Shown: positions 33,389-41,527 of the stretch, in pieces
Position numbering within the stretch: the stretch's first letter is position 1
Layout: the number at the start of each line of letters is the position of its first letter
Assembly (NCBI GenBank): GCA_002438405.1
Contig: DJOE01000024.1
Coordinates: 1-64,000 of the forward strand
Length of the DNA stretch: 64,000 nucleotides
Direction: 5' to 3'
DNA from: Cyanobacteria bacterium UBA6446
Lineage (GTDB): Bacteria; Cyanobacteriota; Vampirovibrionia; Gastranaerophilales; Gastranaerophilaceae
Translations under genes and position numbers: made by a program
The notes under the pieces: model-generated
What the model saw: the letters and a program-made list of their open reading frames with translations, nothing else
The model's database searches: none
Told to the model about the DNA's origin: nothing

Positions 33389-33550
33389 TGTACATATAGA
33401 TAAAGTATTTTTTATATCATAAATTGCATGAATTGATTCATTTCGTTACATTCTTTAACATGTCAAAATCCATGCCCTGACATGCTTTCACCCCAATCGC
33501 TTGAAAAAATTCTCCATATCCGCTATAATCAAGCTAAAATGAGGAATAAT

Positions 33551-34030
33551 ATGAAAATTGCAATATACCCAGGGAGTTTTGACCCAATAACAAAAGGTCA
33601 CTTAGACATTTTAAAAAATGCTGCAGGAATTTTTGACAAAGTTATCATTGCGGTAGCTCACAACGGCGAAAAAAAAGGATTCCTCACTCCGGACAAAAGA
33701 GTTGAACTAATCAAAAAAAGCATTGAAGAAGCTCAAATTAAAAATGTAGAAGTTGATGCCTTTGAGGGCTTAACTATTGAATATGCAAAAAAAATTGGCG
33801 CAACTATTCTTATCAGAGGACTTCGTGCCGTTTCCGATTTTGAATACGAAATGCAATTATCCCAAACAAATAGTGCGCTCTGTGACGAAATTAAAACAGT
33901 ATTTCTTACAACAAAACCAAAATACAATTTCATTTCATCAAGCACAATCAGAGAAATTCTCCAAAACAACGGCGATATCTCAAAATTTGTTCCACAGGCA
34001 GTAAATGAATACCTAACACACAGGAGATAA
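33551..34030 (+). CDS. coaD: Phosphopantetheine adenylyltransferase
   Basis: 159 residues. Makes dephospho-CoA from 4'-phosphopantetheine and ATP. The nucleotidyltransferase motif is YPGSFDPITKGHLD (residues 6-19), RGLRAVSDFEYE follows and FISSSTIREI is the second ATP motif. The ATG at 33551 follows GAGGAATAAT and gives the normal length; the frame upstream is ignored. The gene after it starts 3 bases beyond the stop. Confidence 0.96.
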   Translation: MKIAIYPGSFDPITKGHLDILKNAAGIFDKVIIAVAHNGEKKGFLTPDKRVELIKKSIEEAQIKNVEVDAFEGLTIEYAKKIGATILIRGLRAVSDFEYEMQLSQTNSALCDEIKTVFLTTKPKYNFISSSTIREILQNNGDISKFVPQAVNEYLTHRR

Positions 34031-34033
34031 TTC

Positions 34034-34411
34034 ATGAAATTTCAATCAAAAGAAGATATAAAAAAACTTGAATCTCAAATTAAAAATGGGTATTCACTAC
34101 CAATATTCAAAGGGTTTATTGCCGTGAATAAACGGGGGGTTGAACAAATTATTGATGCAATTTATGCAAACTTGCCAGACGATGTCAAAAGAGCAAGAGA
34201 ATTTCTTAAAAATTCAAACATCAAACCAACAATTCAACCAAATAAAAACAGACTGTTTGACTTTCTTCAAAAACTTGAAACAACCCTAAATGAAACAATA
34301 TCCATTGCGAATTTTTCGATTCTTAAAATCAAAGAAATAGAAACGCTATTACATCAAATTGGGGACAATATTCCGGAAGAAATCACCCAAGCAGAAAAAT
34401 TTAACGAATAG
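34034..34411 (+). CDS. Uncharacterised protein with two copies of a repeated domain
   Basis: 125 residues, not recognised. It contains two related segments: about 18-58 ('GYSLPIFKGFIAVNKRGVEQ', 'IYANLPDDVKRAREFL') and about 75-122 ('LFDFLQKLETTLNETISIAN', 'KEIETLLHQIGDNIPEEITQ'). The same unit occurs once at the N terminus of the protein at 34524. No signal peptide or membrane helix. Spaced 3 bases from coaD, so probably cotranscribed with it. Confidence 0.7.
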   Translation: MKFQSKEDIKKLESQIKNGYSLPIFKGFIAVNKRGVEQIIDAIYANLPDDVKRAREFLKNSNIKPTIQPNKNRLFDFLQKLETTLNETISIANFSILKIKEIETLLHQIGDNIPEEITQAEKFNE

Positions 34412-34454
34412 TAAAATACATGTTAAATTATGTAATTACAAAGGTAATATTTAT

Positions 34455-34483
34455 TTGACAATTAAAAATTGCTTAGGTAATAT
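34455..34483 (+). promoter_or_regulatory. Near-consensus promoter before the coiled-coil protein gene
   Basis: TTGACA (34455-34460), 17-base spacer, TAATAT (34478-34483). Transcription would start near 34490, about 34 bases before the ATG at 34524. Confidence 0.75.
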
Positions 34484-34523
34484 ATTAATATATAAAATGT
34501 GAAAGGGATAAGGGATAATAAGC

Positions 34524-35099
34524 ATGCCACAAAACGGAGTGTATGATTTACTAAAGATGTTAGAAATAGCACTTGATGAGGGCTATTCAGTTCTAAAATA
34601 CACCGTAGTAAATAAAAGGGAAATTGAAACATTAATCGATGGAATATATCAGTCTTTGCCAATTGAAGTTAAGGACGCAAAAATCTTGTTGAAGAAAAGA
34701 GAAGAACTTCAAAAAGAGGCACAACAACAGGCTGCAAAAATTATACAAGATGCTAGAAATGAAGCAGACAGAATCCTTTCTGAATCTGACCAATTGAAAG
34801 CTATTGAACGTGAAGGTATCAGAATTAAAAACGAAGTTGTTGAAGATTGTGAAAAAATCAAACACATTGCACTTCAAGATGCAGAAAACATCAGACTTCA
34901 AGCAAGAGAAGATGCTCAAAAAGTTAAAGAAGGTGCAGAAGTTTATGCAGAGCGTGTTCTTACTAGTCTTGAGGGTAACTTAACTCAATTGCAAAAAGGT
35001 GTTAAGGATTGCCAAATCTATATGGAACAAATGAAATCTGATTCAACAAACAGATATTCTGCACAAGCACAACAACCAACTCAGACAATAAGAAGATAA
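34524..35099 (+). CDS. DivIVA/ATP-synthase-B-like coiled-coil protein
   Basis: 191 residues. Residues 6-52 ('VYDLLKMLEIALDEGYSVLK', 'KREIETLIDGIYQSLPIEVK') match the repeat unit of the preceding gene. Residues about 53-165 form a continuous charged coiled coil ('AAKIIQDARNEADRILSES', 'AENIRLQAREDAQKVKEGAE'), of the kind seen in DivIVA-like and F-ATPase b-like proteins. The tail is Q/T-rich. A structural or cell-division role is plausible but only inferred. It has its own promoter and terminator. Confidence 0.65.
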   Translation: MPQNGVYDLLKMLEIALDEGYSVLKYTVVNKREIETLIDGIYQSLPIEVKDAKILLKKREELQKEAQQQAAKIIQDARNEADRILSESDQLKAIEREGIRIKNEVVEDCEKIKHIALQDAENIRLQAREDAQKVKEGAEVYAERVLTSLEGNLTQLQKGVKDCQIYMEQMKSDSTNRYSAQAQQPTQTIRR

Positions 35100-35127
35100 T
35101 TTTATAAAAAACAGAATTTAAATTTTA

Positions 35128-35157
35128 AAAACATCTGTCCAATGACAGATGTTTTTA
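35128..35157 (+). terminator. Terminator after the coiled-coil gene
   Basis: ACATCTGTC and GACAGATGT (35131-35139 with 35144-35152) form a perfect stem flanked by A and T runs, with TTTTT after it on the plus strand. Confidence 0.88.
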
Positions 35158-35238
35158 ATTGTCAAAAACGTAGTATTTGTTTACAATTAGTTTGCAAAAT
35201 TTTTTGTTTGATATATCATAAAATTATAAGCCGAAATA

Positions 35239-35267
35239 GATAGAATGTGTAATCTTCACATTCTATT
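35239..35267 (+). promoter_or_regulatory. Hairpin in the rpmG leader
   Basis: TAGAATGTG (35241-35249), 7-base loop, CACATTCTA (35257-35265), then TTTT. It lies 43 bases before the rpmG ATG. It could be a weak terminator or an attenuator-type structure in the leader. Confidence 0.5.
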
Positions 35268-35309
35268 TTAAATAGGAGACAAGTTAATAAAATAAAGGAA
35301 ATAAAAACA

Positions 35310-35477
35310 ATGGGTATCAAAGGAAAAAATGACAGAATGGTAGTTCTAGCTTGCGAAGAATGTAAAGAAAGAAACTACACAACAACTAAAAACAAAAAGA
35401 ACATCAAGGAAAGATTAGAATTAAACAAATACTGCCCAAGATGTCAAAAACACACTAACCACAAAGAAACTAAGTAG
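35310..35477 (+). CDS. rpmG: 50S ribosomal protein L33
   Basis: 55 residues, the usual L33 size. Two zinc-type cysteine pairs are present (C-E-E-C near 15-18 and C-P-R-C near 42-45), so this is the zinc-binding form. AAAGGAA precedes the ATG. It heads the conserved run L33, tRNA-Trp, SecE, NusG, L11, L1. Confidence 0.95.
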   Translation: MGIKGKNDRMVVLACEECKERNYTTTKNKKNIKERLELNKYCPRCQKHTNHKETK

Positions 35478-35518
35478 AATTTTTATAAAGTGGTTAAATA
35501 ATTTAGCCACTTTAATAT

Positions 35519-35591
35519 GCGTCCTTAGTTCAGTTGGTAGAACGTCGGTCTCCAAAACCGGATGTCGAGGGTTCGAGTCCTTCAGGGCGCG
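35519..35591 (+). tRNA. trnW: tRNA-Trp (anticodon CCA)
   Basis: 73 bases. Acceptor stem GCGTCCT/AGGGCGC with one G-U pair, D arm with TAGTTCAGTTGGTAGA, anticodon loop CTCCAAA (anticodon CCA), T loop GGTTCGAGTCC, discriminator G. No CCA is encoded. It lies between rpmG and secE, 30 bases before the secE ATG. Confidence 0.96.
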
Positions 35592-35621
35592 ATTTTAAAC
35601 TTTAAAACAAAGGAAGAAAAA

Positions 35622-35816
35622 ATGAACGAAACAGTTGAAGCTATAAAGACATATTTCAAAGGTGTAAAAGCTGAATGGAGTAAAGTTAGCTGGCCTGAAA
35701 AAAGACAGGTTATATTTGAAACATTGTCTGTAATTGTTATTGTATTTGTATTCACTGTTGCAATTTATTTAATGGACCTTATATTCAAGTATTTACTTGG
35801 TTTTATTAATAAGTAA
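35622..35816 (+). CDS. secE: Protein translocase subunit SecE
   Basis: 64 residues. A short amphipathic helix with the SecE signature ('VKAEWSKVSWPEKRQV') is followed by one membrane helix (about 33-55). It clamps SecY in the Sec channel. The ATG at 35622 follows AAAGGAAG; the open frame upstream runs back into the tRNA and is not used. Confidence 0.95.
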   Translation: MNETVEAIKTYFKGVKAEWSKVSWPEKRQVIFETLSVIVIVFVFTVAIYLMDLIFKYLLGFINK

Positions 35817-35844
35817 TAAATAACCAAAATAATAAAGGTGGCTT

Positions 35845-36471
35845 ATGACTAAAGAAGAAAAAACAATGGAAGAACAATTGAACGAAGATGTTTTAGCTGA
35901 ACAAGCAGAAGCACAAGCCGAAGTTGAAGCTAAAGAATCTAAGAAAAATCAAAAGAGATGGTATATTGTTCACACATATTCTGGATACGAAAACAAAGTT
36001 AAAGTAAACTTGGAAAAACGTATTGAATACATGAACATGGGTGACAAAATTTTCAGAATTGAAGTACCTCAAAAAACAGTTGTTCAAATGAAGGGCGGAA
36101 AGAAACAAGAAAAAGAAGAAAAAGTATTTCCGGGCTATGTATTAGTTGAAATGATTATGGACGAAGATAGCTGGTACGTAGTTAGACACACATCTGGTGT
36201 TACGAAATTTGTTGGATCTGTTAAAAAACCTATTCCGGTTAAAGAAAGCGAAATCAAACGAATCTTACACAGATCATCTTCACAAGTTGAAAAAGTTGAA
36301 CTTGATGTTAAAGCTGGCGATAAAGTTAGAATTATTTCAGGACCATTTGCAGACTTTGATGCTGATATCATTGAAGTTTACCCTGATAAATCTAAACTTA
36401 GAGCAAATGTTTCAATCTTCGGTCGTGAAACGCCTGTTGAATTGGAATACAAACAAATCAACAAATTATAA
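35845..36471 (+). CDS. nusG: Transcription termination/antitermination factor NusG
   Basis: 208 residues. An acidic N-terminal extension (about 1-32) precedes the NGN domain ('RWYIVHTYSGYENKVK', 'FPGYVLVEM', 'TSGVTKFVG') and the C-terminal KOW domain ('AGDKVRIISGPFADFDADI'). It binds RNA polymerase and modulates pausing and Rho action. AAGGTGG precedes the ATG. Confidence 0.97.
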   Translation: MTKEEKTMEEQLNEDVLAEQAEAQAEVEAKESKKNQKRWYIVHTYSGYENKVKVNLEKRIEYMNMGDKIFRIEVPQKTVVQMKGGKKQEKEEKVFPGYVLVEMIMDEDSWYVVRHTSGVTKFVGSVKKPIPVKESEIKRILHRSSSQVEKVELDVKAGDKVRIISGPFADFDADIIEVYPDKSKLRANVSIFGRETPVELEYKQINKL

Positions 36472-36496
36472 TAATCAAACGATAGTACAAATAATG

Positions 36497-36547
36497 TGGA
36501 AGGATCCTTTACTTAGCCGGTAAAGAACCGTTATTACCACAAAAGGA
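36497..36547 (+). promoter_or_regulatory. Leader motif before rplK (possible L1 autoregulatory site), copy 1
   Basis: TGGAAGGA (36497-36504), then an imperfect stem-loop (arms TCCTTTAC/GTAAAGAACC), then CCGTTATTACCAC (36528-36540) and AAAAGGA next to the ribosome binding site. The same order recurs before rplA. L1 represses its own operon through an mRNA site in many bacteria; that this is that site is inferred. Confidence 0.5.
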
Positions 36548-36554
36548 GAAAATC

Positions 36555-36983
36555 ATGGCAAAAAAAGTAGTAGGAAAAATCAAGCTTCAAATCGAAGCAG
36601 GTAAAGCAAACCCATCACCACCGGTTGGTCCTGCATTAGGTCAACATGGTGTTAACATCATGGATTTCTGTAAGCAATTCAATGCTAAAACTCAAGATAA
36701 AGCTGGTTATATTATTCCAGTTATCATTGATGTTTATGAAGACAGAAGTTTCACATTTGTTATCAAATCACCTCCAGCTCCTGTATTGATTAAAAAAGCA
36801 TTAAATATTCCAAAAGGATCATCTGTTCCTAACAAGGATAAAGTTGCTGAAATCACTAGAGCTCAATTAGAAGAAATCGCTAAAATCAAAATGGACGATT
36901 TAAATGCTACAACAATGGACGCAGCTGTTAAAATGATTGCTGGTTCTTGTAGAGCAATGGGTGTTACAGTAAAAGAAGACTAA
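36555..36983 (+). CDS. rplK: 50S ribosomal protein L11
   Basis: 142 residues, the normal length. N-terminal domain with 'KLQIEAGKANPSPPVGPALG' and the thiostrepton/GTPase-centre prolines, C-terminal rRNA-binding domain. AAAGGAG precedes the ATG. First gene of the L11-L1 pair. Confidence 0.98.
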   Translation: MAKKVVGKIKLQIEAGKANPSPPVGPALGQHGVNIMDFCKQFNAKTQDKAGYIIPVIIDVYEDRSFTFVIKSPPAPVLIKKALNIPKGSSVPNKDKVAEITRAQLEEIAKIKMDDLNATTMDAAVKMIAGSCRAMGVTVKED

Positions 36984-36988
36984 TTAGA

Positions 36989-37023
36989 TGGAAGGACGAA
37001 AGTCCGCTATTACCACGAAAGGA
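36989..37023 (+). promoter_or_regulatory. Leader motif before rplA, copy 2
   Basis: TGGAAGGA (36989-36996) overlapping a GGAC-GAAA-GTCC tetraloop hairpin (36994-37005), then CCGCTATTACCAC (37004-37016) and GAAAGGA (37017-37023). Same flanks as copy 1 but a different stem, with the stem preserved. Confidence 0.5.
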
Positions 37024-37032
37024 AATTATAAA

Positions 37033-37755
37033 ATGGCAAAATTAACTAAAAAACAAAAGAAAATGCAAGAAATGCTGGAAGGGTTTACACAACCATCTAC
37101 AGCAGTTGATGCAATAAAAAAACTAAAAGAAATTTCAAACGAAGTTTCTAAATTTAACGAAACAGTTGAATGCCACATGCGTTTAGGTATTGACGTTCGT
37201 CAAGCAGACCAACAAATCAGATCAACAGTAGTTTTACCTGCTGGTCTTGGTAAAGAAGTTAAAGTTTGCGTTATCGCTAAAGGTGCTAAAGCAACAGAAG
37301 CAACTGAAGCAGGTGCTGATTTTGCTGGTGCTGAAGAAATTATCGATAAAATCGCAGGCGGTTGGTTTGAATTCGATACATTGATTGCAACACCTGATTG
37401 TATGGGTATGCTTGGTAAATTAGGTAGAGTATTAGGACCTAAAGGTTTAATGCCAAACCCTAAAACAGGAACAGTTACAATGGACATAGCTAAAGCTGTT
37501 AAAGATGCTAAAGCAGGTAAAGTTGAATACAGAGCTGATAAACAAGGTATGATTCACTGCCCTATCGGTAAAATTCAATTTGCTGAAGATGATTTAATCA
37601 AAAACTATGCAACATTAGCTGATGCAATAATCAAAGCTAAACCTGCTTCTGCAAAAGGTACATTTGTTAAATCAATTTACCTATCAACTACAATGGGACC
37701 TGGAATTAAATTAGATCCTAAAGTATTTGCAGCTGAAGTTAAAGAATTAGTTTAA
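37033..37755 (+). CDS. rplA: 50S ribosomal protein L1
   Basis: 240 residues. Family segments include 'GRVLGPKGLMPNPKTGTV' and the C-terminal 'IYLSTTMGPGIKLDP'. L1 forms the mobile stalk at the E site and commonly represses its own operon. The start at 37033 follows GAAAGGA; the frame upstream through the leader hairpin (from 36988) is not used. A terminator follows, so rplJ-rplL are not in this transcript. Confidence 0.97.
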   Translation: MAKLTKKQKKMQEMLEGFTQPSTAVDAIKKLKEISNEVSKFNETVECHMRLGIDVRQADQQIRSTVVLPAGLGKEVKVCVIAKGAKATEATEAGADFAGAEEIIDKIAGGWFEFDTLIATPDCMGMLGKLGRVLGPKGLMPNPKTGTVTMDIAKAVKDAKAGKVEYRADKQGMIHCPIGKIQFAEDDLIKNYATLADAIIKAKPASAKGTFVKSIYLSTTMGPGIKLDPKVFAAEVKELV

Positions 37756-37774
37756 TTAAAAATCTAATCAATTG

Positions 37775-37809
37775 AAAATCCCTTTAAGTCGTTACTTAAA
37801 GGGATTTTT
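37775..37809 (+). terminator. Terminator after rplA
   Basis: AAAATCCCTTTAAGT and ACTTAAAGGGATTTTT flank a CGTT loop; a long stem with T-run on both strands. It probably also ends the convergent gene at 37835. Confidence 0.9.
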
Positions 37810-37834
37810 ATATGCTTATAAACTTAAAACTTAA

Positions 37835-38368
37835 TTAGTATTTTCTTGGAACACCTAAACTATGTTTAGTCAATTTTTCTTCTTCCGTTTTGCAAACCTT
37901 TGAAAAATAAGTTTCGATATAATTACTTACACGATGTTCAATATCAAAATTTCTTTCTTTAGTTGAATCAAAAGATTGGAAGGTAGCACTACCGTGAGGT
38001 GTAATTACAGCTCGCTCATAAGTGTAATTGTTCGGTTTTGCTCTGTCAATCATTATTTTATCAATATATTTTCCCCCTTGAATTTCCAATGAAATAAGTT
38101 TTTTCAATGGTTGATAAAATGGTTTAATTATGGCTAAATCACCTTGTCTATTACCAACATAATAATGAGGGGTATCCATCAAATTGTTAGAATTTTTAAT
38201 AATTTTCCAATCAGTTTCAATCATATCTGACATTTCTTTGACAACTTTAATTGCTCTTGGAGAGATATGATTCTCACCAAAATCAATAAGTTTTCTTCGT
38301 CCATTAAAAGCCACACTATTATTGTAATTTGAGTTAACGCTAAAATTGTTTACTGAATTAATCTGCAT
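37835..38368 (-). CDS. Uncharacterised protein, NSVNN..VAFNGRR N terminus
   Basis: 177 residues, not recognised. It begins MQINSVNNFSVN and has an N-rich stretch with SVAFNGRR at about 20-27, followed by a compact soluble domain with alternating strands and helices (about 30-160). No signal peptide in the chosen form; the ATG at 38368 has GGAGG upstream, so 12 upstream codons are excluded. The NSVNN start is shared with the gene at 10270. Confidence 0.6.
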   Translation of the reverse strand: MQINSVNNFSVNSNYNNSVAFNGRRKLIDFGENHISPRAIKVVKEMSDMIETDWKIIKNSNNLMDTPHYYVGNRQGDLAIIKPFYQPLKKLISLEIQGGKYIDKIMIDRAKPNNYTYERAVITPHGSATFQSFDSTKERNFDIEHRVSNYIETYFSKVCKTEEEKLTKHSLGVPRKY

Positions 38369-38528
38369 AAAACTTGCCTCCATAGAAATAATAAAACCGC
38401 TCAAAATTATTTTTGCTAAATAATTATTTATTTTACAATTTTGTAAACTTTTTTAATATTAACTAAAGATTTCAATCAAACTTCCGATATAAGAAATATA
38501 AGTGTGTAAAAAAACTTGGAGAATTATA

Positions 38529-40457
38529 ATGTCAACTCAAGCTGTAGGCGGGAATTTATCAGCAAACAATAAGAAGCAAATCAACAAAGAAAGACTAGAA
38601 TGTATAACTGTTAAACCAGGAGAAACGTTATCAAGTATTGCCAAAAAGTTTTCTATGTCAACAGAAGAATTCGTTCAATGGACAGGTTTGAAAAAACAAT
38701 CCGTAAATATTGGACAAGTAATTAAATTTCCAACAGATGCAGTTCCTGACGGAAAAGGCATTATGGCATTAATTCGTAAATACAATATGACTTTTGATGA
38801 ATTTGGCAAATTGAATAATTTGCCAAAGCCATATAGAGAATATGTTGCATCAAAAGGCGAAAAATTTTACGTAAAACCATCTAAAACTAAGGCAAAAGCA
38901 AAAACTTCAACACCGGCAAAAGCACAACTTAGAAAAATTTCCCAACCTGAATCAAAACCCAAAGCAAAAGTAAGCGGAGTAATTGCAAAAAGCGCAGCAG
39001 CTGCAGGCGCAAATGTTGGAGCTTCAGTTGGAACTTACATGCAAAAAATAGCAAAATGGGGTTCTTCATTCACTCCAAATGAACTTGCAGCAAATATTTA
39101 TACAAAAGCCGAAGAACATTGGGGTGCCGTTGGAAAACCAGATTTTGATGCATTAATTAAGGAAATTAACCCTAAAAACGCTGAAGCGGTTATTAAGACC
39201 TATCCAAAGAATTCTAAAAATACAAAACATGAAAGCTTAATAAACACTATAACAAGTGAAGTTCGAAGTGATAAAAACCTTCGTAAAAAAGCTGTAATGC
39301 ATGTATATGATGCATTGGCAACAGCAAAGAAAGCCCCCGCATCAAAACGAAAAGCATTTCAAACAGAATTAAACAAACAATTTGACAAACTTATCGGAAT
39401 GGTTGATACCACCAAACTTGATGCAATGATTTCCGGATTGACTGGGACAGCTAAGGTTTCTAGAGGTTCATCAACTCCGCAAAGAGTTAAAGCCAAAGCC
39501 GGAACATCAAAATCAGGTCAAATAAGAAAATCTATATTAAAAGCTGCACAAAAAGAAATTTCCGATGCGTTCTACAAGTCAAGAACAGATTCAAGAGGAG
39601 TAACGGTTCCGTCTTATATTGACCAGATGATTGCAGCAGTGAACAAAGATTCTACTCTAACTCTAGCCCAAAAACAACAACAAATTGCTAAAATTCGCAA
39701 AGCAAAAGTTGATGTATCTACAATTTCAAGACCGTTTCCAAATGTTGATAAAAACGGTAAAATTGATAACACCCCCAAAGTCACAGAATTTAAACCAACC
39801 GGAAAATCAAATGGCAAAGTAATTTTGTTGAATGAGGGACACGGAGGTTTTACAGGATCAGCATTTGATGGTGGAGCTTATTCATTCCAAGAAAAACCAA
39901 AAGGCTCAAACAAATATTATCCTATTGAAGAATTTCAAGTCGTAAAACCATATTCAAGAGATTTGACTAAAAAATTACAAGCAAAAGGTTACACTGTTGT
40001 AACTTTTGCAGGCGAAGTTACAAACTTGTCAAACAGACAACTTGTCCAAAACTTAACTGCAAAATATACTAAAAAGTTCGGACAAAATAATGCAATGTTA
40101 ATTTCGCTTCACAGTGATTCTGGAACTGCAAAAGGTTCAGGTGTTTTGTACGATAAAAGAGATGCAAAAGATGCAGCACTCGCAACTTCAATAAACAAAG
40201 CGCTTAATAAACAATCATGGATTAGCGCAAAACCTGCGGAACGCCCTTATGAAGAAGTTGATACAAAAACTAAACAGAAGAAATTGACACATAGTTTATA
40301 TGTCCTAACTAAAAGCCACGGAATTCCATCTAACTTGTTAGAAATTGAATACCTTGGCGGAGTTCGAAGTTTAAATCTAACATCTTCAAGTTATCGAAAC
40401 CAATTTGTAAACGGTACACTAGAGGGTATCGAAAACTATTTTAAATCAGTACACTAA
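38529..40457 (+). CDS. LysM-containing N-acetylmuramoyl-L-alanine amidase
   Basis: 642 residues. A LysM peptidoglycan-binding domain lies at about 27-70 ('TVKPGETLSSIAKKF') with a weaker second one up to about 115. A K/A-rich and helical middle region (about 120-420) is of unknown role. The C-terminal Amidase_3 domain (about 430-640) keeps zinc ligands: His in NEGHGGFTG, Glu in IEEFQVVKPYSRDL, His in ISLHSDSG, plus the late catalytic Glu in LEIEYLGG. No signal peptide is visible although the substrate is outside the membrane. GGAG precedes the ATG. In a unit with the next gene. Confidence 0.87.
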   Translation: MSTQAVGGNLSANNKKQINKERLECITVKPGETLSSIAKKFSMSTEEFVQWTGLKKQSVNIGQVIKFPTDAVPDGKGIMALIRKYNMTFDEFGKLNNLPKPYREYVASKGEKFYVKPSKTKAKAKTSTPAKAQLRKISQPESKPKAKVSGVIAKSAAAAGANVGASVGTYMQKIAKWGSSFTPNELAANIYTKAEEHWGAVGKPDFDALIKEINPKNAEAVIKTYPKNSKNTKHESLINTITSEVRSDKNLRKKAVMHVYDALATAKKAPASKRKAFQTELNKQFDKLIGMVDTTKLDAMISGLTGTAKVSRGSSTPQRVKAKAGTSKSGQIRKSILKAAQKEISDAFYKSRTDSRGVTVPSYIDQMIAAVNKDSTLTLAQKQQQIAKIRKAKVDVSTISRPFPNVDKNGKIDNTPKVTEFKPTGKSNGKVILLNEGHGGFTGSAFDGGAYSFQEKPKGSNKYYPIEEFQVVKPYSRDLTKKLQAKGYTVVTFAGEVTNLSNRQLVQNLTAKYTKKFGQNNAMLISLHSDSGTAKGSGVLYDKRDAKDAALATSINKALNKQSWISAKPAERPYEEVDTKTKQKKLTHSLYVLTKSHGIPSNLLEIEYLGGVRSLNLTSSSYRNQFVNGTLEGIENYFKSVH

Positions 40458-40474
40458 TAAAAAGAGGTTACCAC

Positions 40475-41527
40475 ATGCCTGACGGAATATTAACAAAATT
40501 TATTAATGCAATAACAGGTTTTTTTACGGGAAAAACCAAACAACCGGCAAAAACAAATAAAAATGGAAAAGCTTCCATATTCAAAGGAACAAACCACACA
40601 AAAAATCCTCATGAAATATCCATGATGAACGATATTTCTGATGCTCAAATCACAAGAAACAATTACATTTCTTATAGAAGAAATCCTAAATATGCGCTTA
40701 AAGAGGGCGATACAATTTCCGTAATCGCTAAAAAATTCGGGGTTGAAGAGCAATCAATTCTTTATGCCAACAGTTTGACAAAAGAAACCGCAAAAAATCT
40801 TAAAATTGGTCAAATTTTAAAAATTCCACCAACAAAAACGGTTAAAAATATTAGAAACCTTAATGACGTTGCAAAGTCAATGGGAGTTTCTGCAGATTTT
40901 ATTGCCAAGCTCAAAAAGGCGGAAGATAGTGCGAACCTAAAACCAAATCAATTCCACAACACTGCATACAAAGATGATGCCGGAGTTTTGACTATTGGTA
41001 TTGGACACGTTGTAAAAAAAGGTGAACCACAAAAATTATCCAATGTACAAGTTTGTTCACTGCTTGCAAAAGATTTGCTTAAAGTTGAAGAAAACATTGA
41101 GGGAATTATCGGCCCTGCAAAATATAAAAGTTTGCCACAACCAATGAAAGAAGCACTTTTGAGCTTAACTTTCAACAAAGGTACAGACATTTTGAATAAA
41201 ATTCCGGGGCTTACCTATACCCTAAAAGTTGGCAAATACGAAGCCGCAATAAACAAATTCTCGTTCAATAAATCAACCGCAACAGGTCTTGAAATGAGTG
41301 GATTAAATAAACGTAGAATTTTCGAAATTTCAATTGCCTGCAAAATGTACAAAGGTAAAATTCCACAAAGCAATATCAATACCGCTCAACAACTCTATAA
41401 TCATGGAGTTCAACTACTGAGAAAAGAGTGTAAGAAAAGTGGGCACAGTTTTGAAAATCTACTTGTCGGATATAACAACGATATCAAAAGTTATATGGGA
41501 AACCATATAAAACTTATAACAAAGTAA
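40475..41527 (+). CDS. LysM-containing GH24-type lysozyme
   Basis: 350 residues. A LysM domain (about 72-115, 'ALKEGDTISVIAKKFGVEEQ') is followed by a phage-type lysozyme domain (about 140-300): catalytic Glu in KKAEDS, then 'NTAYKDDAGVLTIGIGHVV' with the E-D/T triad spacing of T4-like lysozymes. It should cut the MurNAc-GlcNAc bond. No signal peptide is seen, as in the amidase 17 bases upstream. The stop overlaps the end of the convergent asparaginase gene by 14 bases. Possible phage ancestry, but no other phage gene is near. Confidence 0.82.
   Translation: MPDGILTKFINAITGFFTGKTKQPAKTNKNGKASIFKGTNHTKNPHEISMMNDISDAQITRNNYISYRRNPKYALKEGDTISVIAKKFGVEEQSILYANSLTKETAKNLKIGQILKIPPTKTVKNIRNLNDVAKSMGVSADFIAKLKKAEDSANLKPNQFHNTAYKDDAGVLTIGIGHVVKKGEPQKLSNVQVCSLLAKDLLKVEENIEGIIGPAKYKSLPQPMKEALLSLTFNKGTDILNKIPGLTYTLKVGKYEAAINKFSFNKSTATGLEMSGLNKRRIFEISIACKMYKGKIPQSNINTAQQLYNHGVQLLRKECKKSGHSFENLLVGYNNDIKSYMGNHIKLITK

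Larger units (their letters stand above)
32937..33550. other. Intergenic region with repeats and hairpins
   Basis: 614 bases without a convincing gene. It holds GC-rich short inverted repeats at about 33067-33180 (CCCT/AGGG-type runs, including 'CCCCTCGCCCCTTGGGGGAG'), copy B of the dispersed repeat at 33202-33250, a strong minus-strand terminator at 33273-33303, and a 28-base near-perfect palindrome of A and T at 33361-33388. The last 70 bases are the coaD leader. Confidence 0.6.

Noticed and set aside
35562..35621. Longer SecE start inside the tRNA
   Set aside because: The upstream codons come from tRNA-Trp sequence, and a good ribosome binding site precedes the ATG at 35622.
40475..41527. 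Prophage remnant around the GH24-type lysozyme
   Set aside because: No holin, integrase, structural gene or attachment site; the LysM fusion and the adjacent amidase point to a host gene pair.
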